The notes beneath the pieces are model-generated. The model was not told the origin of the DNA and did no database searches. It worked only from the letters and a program-made list of their open reading frames with translations. From Chondrosia reniformis (Eukaryota; Porifera; Demospongiae; Chondrillida; Chondrillidae), in NCBI GenBank assembly GCA_947172415.1, contig OX359192.1:8707901-8771900 (forward strand): a stretch of 64,000 nt of DNA, read 5' to 3'. Made by a program: the position numbers and the translations under genes. Every line of letters starts with the position of its first letter. The first letter of the stretch is position 1. Below are positions 60,843-64,000 of this stretch, piece by piece.

Positions 60843-63638
60843 ATGATAAACGGTATTAAATATATATTTCTGTTCCTCTCAGTGTTTTGTAACGTCTGCA
60901 AGCCAAGTAATCGTACGAGTTCACCAAATCGTCTTTCGCTGTATTTGGAAGGATTTATACCTAATGAACAGTTTTGGCCAGAAGGAATTTGTAGTCTACC
61001 GGGAGCAGTTTTGGCAGTGGAAGAAGTTAATGAAGATGACAATGTTCTTACAGATTACGAGATTGTCTTTGAGTTTAATACGGGTGGCTGTGGACGCGAT
61101 GATGCCGTAGAGCACTTCTTGAAAGATGTCGTTACTAAACCAAAAGAACGGCAGCCGGTAGCCATTATCGGACCAGGGTGTTCCAGCGCGGCTCTTTCAT
61201 TGGCATCGCTAACGGCGCAGGCCGGTTACGAGATTGTGCAAATATCATTTGGAGCAACGAGTCCAAGCTTGTCCAATTTAGAATCGTTCCCTTACTTTCT
61301 TAGAACTGTACCATCGCAAATTGTTCTATCGCAAGCCTTGGCTCGTTTAATGATTGAAAACAATTGGACTAGAGTTGCATCGCTGTGGAACGACGACGTA
61401 ATTCTTCGAAGTACAGCTCTGAACTTTCATTCTGAACTAGCAAAAATGCTCGATGCCAAAGATGCCAAAGCCTCTATCGAATCCATTAAGTTGGATATTG
61501 ACCATATGCGTGAGGACACGGGTAGGTGTATCACTGACGTTGGGCTGCAGTCACTTCGGGAATCGCTAAATATTATCAAAAACCAACGAATAAGAATCAT
61601 CTTCGTTTTTGTTAGCTATTATCTACGTCGAGCAATTGCATGTACGGCCAAAGAGCTCGGAATAACGTCTATAGATCACGAAAATTCAGAAGTCAAGTAT
61701 GTTTGGGTGTGGCCAGAATTATATGACTTTGATTGGATGACTGACAGTTGCGCTAAGCAGTCGTTTCTTTGCAATTACATGATGACAAACGACAGCTGCA
61801 ATATGATGACAAATAACAGCGCCACAAACAAGTCAAGCTGCAATATGACAAATGACAGCGCCACAGACGAGCCAATCTTCTTCCTTAGATACGGACTCTA
61901 CACCCAGTATATTACTAATAATACAAATGATAACTTCTCTTTTCCCAATTATAGTAAGAGATTAGAAAAAAGAAGTGAAGAAATGAAATCTGAGCAACAG
62001 TATCAGAGTTATACCAATAGTTGTAACTACACTACACAGGGGCAATACCGCCACCCAGCCTATGATGCAGTGTGGGCGGTTGCAAAAGGTCTGGACACAC
62101 TGGACAAGAGTCTCAAGAGGGAGAACTCTTCTCTTGCCATTCTGCTGTATAACCGTTCACAGTTGGCTACAATGCTTCATGATTACATTCTAAACCGTTC
62201 TTTTCCTGGTCCCACTGGCCTTGTATCTTTTGACAAATCGGATGGATACCATCTCCTCCCTGTTGGGTTGTGGCAGTTTCAGAAAGATGCAGATCCATCC
62301 AGTGCAAGGGAGTTGTGTGATTATATTTCAAATGAAACTGGGTGGTCTTGTAACCTTACAGAGATATTGAGTTGGCCTTACAATGATACTCCTCTAGACC
62401 GTTTTCCAAGCAGCCCTCCACAAATCATTAAGCCAGACCTTGCAATAGTTGTGGTAGTGACTGCAGTAACATGTCTGATGCTGGTTATAAATTTGTTTCT
62501 TTTAGTGTGCAACTTCTGCTTCAGAAAGGTTTATTGGATGAGACAGACCAGTCCAGCACTTAGCATGTTCATATTCTCTGGTAACATTGCCATTTTACTG
62601 TCCGTATTAATATACTCTGTGTTGATTGGAGATCTGGGTGAAGAGAACAACAAGGATGTCACTGTCTACAGTGTTTTGGCTAATTTGACTATTTGGCTCT
62701 TCTCTGTGGGCTATAGTCTTGTGCTGGGAACTGTGGCCCTCAAGTCATATAGAATCTATGTTATATTTAATCAGACTGGCCATAAGAAAAAGACGCATTT
62801 GGAAGATCGTTGGCTTATGTTTGGACTGCTGGCTATTGTGCTGATTGGGGATGTTATTCCTCTGCTCTTATTTGATTGCCTTTCTCCATTGGTGTACTCT
62901 CAAACACCATTAGATGCAAATGGGTTCAGTTCCAAAATCAGAATCTCTTTATCTTCTTTGCCTTTGGAGGGTATAAAATATACAGAATTTTGCATATATA
63001 CCATTCTTGTCTTAAAGTTTGCATTAGCTCTGCTCGTTACCTTTAATGCTTGGCAAATGAAGAGAGCAAATATTAGAAACAATCTTTATAAGATATACAA
63101 TGATTCAGGATCCATATTTACATTTCTTCTGTTTCATCTAGTATTGGCAACAGTCACCATTGCTCTTGTACTTATTTTTCAAGTAGCTAGCCAGCCTTCA
63201 TCAGATGAGGAACTGATCATGATGAGAGATCTGACAATAGTGTACTGTACCCTGACCTTTGTTCCTCTTTTGTCTGTCATCCTCTCTCTCACAGTGCTCT
63301 TCCTCTTCAAGTACTACAAGCTAGGTTGGAGGAAGAGAACCAGTAAACCGCCGCAGCAAGCTGCGACTCTTGTAAAGACAGCCACTACAACAGATGGGCA
63401 GTTGGCCAATCACATTCGTGTCAGTATAGACAGTGGGTCTAGTGGTTATGCCTCTGAAATGCCTGGAAGTAAGAGGCCGAGCACCTCCAGTTGGGATCAC
63501 TTAAGATATCGTGACATTCGCCAGTCCTCCCCAGGAGCATACTATGGGTTCAATGCACATAGACGTTTGTCTAAGGCAAGTTCACCAGGGCTGGCCAGCC
63601 CTAAAATCTCATTCCTTTCTGAAATTTCTGAAATGTGA
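60843..63638 (+). CDS. GABA-B-like class C G-protein-coupled receptor, 931 aa
   Basis: Intronless. Signal peptide INGIKYIFLFLSVFCNVCKP; Venus-flytrap domain with SLYLEGFIPNEQFWPEGICS, VAIIGPGCSSAALSLASLTA and SFGATSPSLSNLESFPYFLR, parallel to the divergent neighbour. About residues 310-350 contain a low-complexity insert (NDSCNMMTNNSATNKS-type) with several N-glycosylation sequons, absent from the neighbour. TM domain begins LAIVVVVTAVTCLMLVINLF and includes LSMFIFSGNIAILLSVLIYS. The intracellular tail is longer, Ser-rich and basic, ending SFLSEISEM. No class C cysteine-rich linker. Head to head with the receptor at 55666-58134, and clearly a paralogue but well diverged. Confidence 0.93.
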   Translation: MINGIKYIFLFLSVFCNVCKPSNRTSSPNRLSLYLEGFIPNEQFWPEGICSLPGAVLAVEEVNEDDNVLTDYEIVFEFNTGGCGRDDAVEHFLKDVVTKPKERQPVAIIGPGCSSAALSLASLTAQAGYEIVQISFGATSPSLSNLESFPYFLRTVPSQIVLSQALARLMIENNWTRVASLWNDDVILRSTALNFHSELAKMLDAKDAKASIESIKLDIDHMREDTGRCITDVGLQSLRESLNIIKNQRIRIIFVFVSYYLRRAIACTAKELGITSIDHENSEVKYVWVWPELYDFDWMTDSCAKQSFLCNYMMTNDSCNMMTNNSATNKSSCNMTNDSATDEPIFFLRYGLYTQYITNNTNDNFSFPNYSKRLEKRSEEMKSEQQYQSYTNSCNYTTQGQYRHPAYDAVWAVAKGLDTLDKSLKRENSSLAILLYNRSQLATMLHDYILNRSFPGPTGLVSFDKSDGYHLLPVGLWQFQKDADPSSARELCDYISNETGWSCNLTEILSWPYNDTPLDRFPSSPPQIIKPDLAIVVVVTAVTCLMLVINLFLLVCNFCFRKVYWMRQTSPALSMFIFSGNIAILLSVLIYSVLIGDLGEENNKDVTVYSVLANLTIWLFSVGYSLVLGTVALKSYRIYVIFNQTGHKKKTHLEDRWLMFGLLAIVLIGDVIPLLLFDCLSPLVYSQTPLDANGFSSKIRISLSSLPLEGIKYTEFCIYTILVLKFALALLVTFNAWQMKRANIRNNLYKIYNDSGSIFTFLLFHLVLATVTIALVLIFQVASQPSSDEELIMMRDLTIVYCTLTFVPLLSVILSLTVLFLFKYYKLGWRKRTSKPPQQAATLVKTATTTDGQLANHIRVSIDSGSSGYASEMPGSKRPSTSSWDHLRYRDIRQSSPGAYYGFNAHRRLSKASSPGLASPKISFLSEISEM

Positions 63639-64000
63639 TGTTTACACAACCCTGTTCAGTTTTGTTGTATCAAGTGCTGTAATTATTGCCAATGCAAAAC
63701 TGTTAATATATCAACTTTTAAATGTAATGTATATGTAACATTTAATGTTAAAGTGAATATTGAAAATGGTGATATTTTGGTTTGTTGAAGTGTATAATGT
63801 AAACAGGATTAACTAAACTGCAATTACTGAATCATTTCAAGTATTGTATACATACATATTATACTAGTCACTCCATGACACCCAGCCATGGAAACACCTT
63901 CTGAATTCATGTGGCTCCTGCTTCCTTTTGGCCAACTTTATCTTTCGTGGCTGACTATTCCTTTCATCCTGAAGGTGTTTCCGATATACCTATCAGAAAG
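63639..64000. other. 3' flank of the second GABA-B-like receptor
   Basis: Non-coding. GGAAACACCTTCTGAA (about 63890) and CTGAAGGTGTTTCC (about 63971) form an imperfect inverted repeat near the window edge, possibly an element end. Confidence 0.45.

Noticed and set aside
1-64000. tRNA or rRNA genes
   Set aside because: No T-loop/anticodon-arm pattern or rRNA-like block was noticed by eye; a tRNAscan-SE run would be decisive.

Overview
The window is nuclear DNA of an animal, most likely a demosponge. This is inferred from the gene families and layout; no species was matched. Nearly every recognisable gene is a metazoan orthologue: KIF19, PARK7, SPRYD3, SSNA1, CCDC137, RBM18, TMEM104, IQCK, EME1, B9D1, BRAT1, ALG6 and a peroxisomal sarcosine oxidase. 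Beside them are Frizzled-like receptors, GABA-B-like class C receptors and a Pmp-like beta-helix membrane protein, families typical of sponge-grade genomes. The genome is compact: one intron is 48 bp, and divergent start codons lie 31 to 88 bp apart. The DNA is AT-rich and contains about 20 minisatellite arrays and several foldback elements.

Layout. 1-510: last exon of an unknown + strand gene. 0.77-4.7 kb and 5.9-9.5 kb: two tandem - strand Frizzled/Smoothened-like receptors (852 and 830 aa in my splice model), each with two cysteine-rich CRD-like modules before the membrane domain. 10.7-13.4 kb: sarcosine oxidase ending in SKL. 13.4-19.1 kb: KIF19-like kinesin. 19.3-19.9 kb: PARK7. 20.1-22.8 kb: unknown Cys-rich type I membrane protein. 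23.0-24.2 kb SPRYD3; 24.3-24.8 kb SSNA1; 25.0-26.0 kb CCDC137; 26.1-27.0 kb RBM18; 27.1-29.9 kb TMEM104; 29.9-32.5 kb IQCK. 32.9-37.0 kb: 1345-aa intronless beta-helix membrane protein. 37.4-38.7 kb: acyl-CoA dehydrogenase (ACAD). 38.7-41.2 kb: EME1.

41.2-44.1 kb is a rearranged block: a truncated ACAD copy, an inverted copy of the EME1/ACAD divergent promoter with EME1 exon 1, a 933-bp foldback transposon with a 9-bp target duplication, and a second nearly complete ACAD copy that the transposon has broken at its 5' end. 44.1-47.7 kb has no intact gene. Then follow B9D1 (47.7-48.8 kb), BRAT1 (48.9-52.5 kb), ALG6 (52.6-55.5 kb), and two intronless GABA-B-like receptors arranged head to head (55.7-58.1 and 60.8-63.6 kb) around a 1.56-kb, 36-bp minisatellite.

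How the genes relate. Most housekeeping genes form divergent pairs sharing a very short promoter: SPRYD3/SSNA1, CCDC137/RBM18, TMEM104/IQCK, ACAD/EME1, B9D1/BRAT1 and PARK7/Cys-rich receptor. Four genes are ciliary or centriolar in other animals (KIF19, SSNA1, IQCK, B9D1). Three sets are membrane receptors (Frizzled-like pair, Cys-rich protein, GABA-B-like pair). Exon boundaries were inferred by eye from GT/AG sites and homology. They were checked for reading frame in full only for the Frizzled-like genes and SSNA1.
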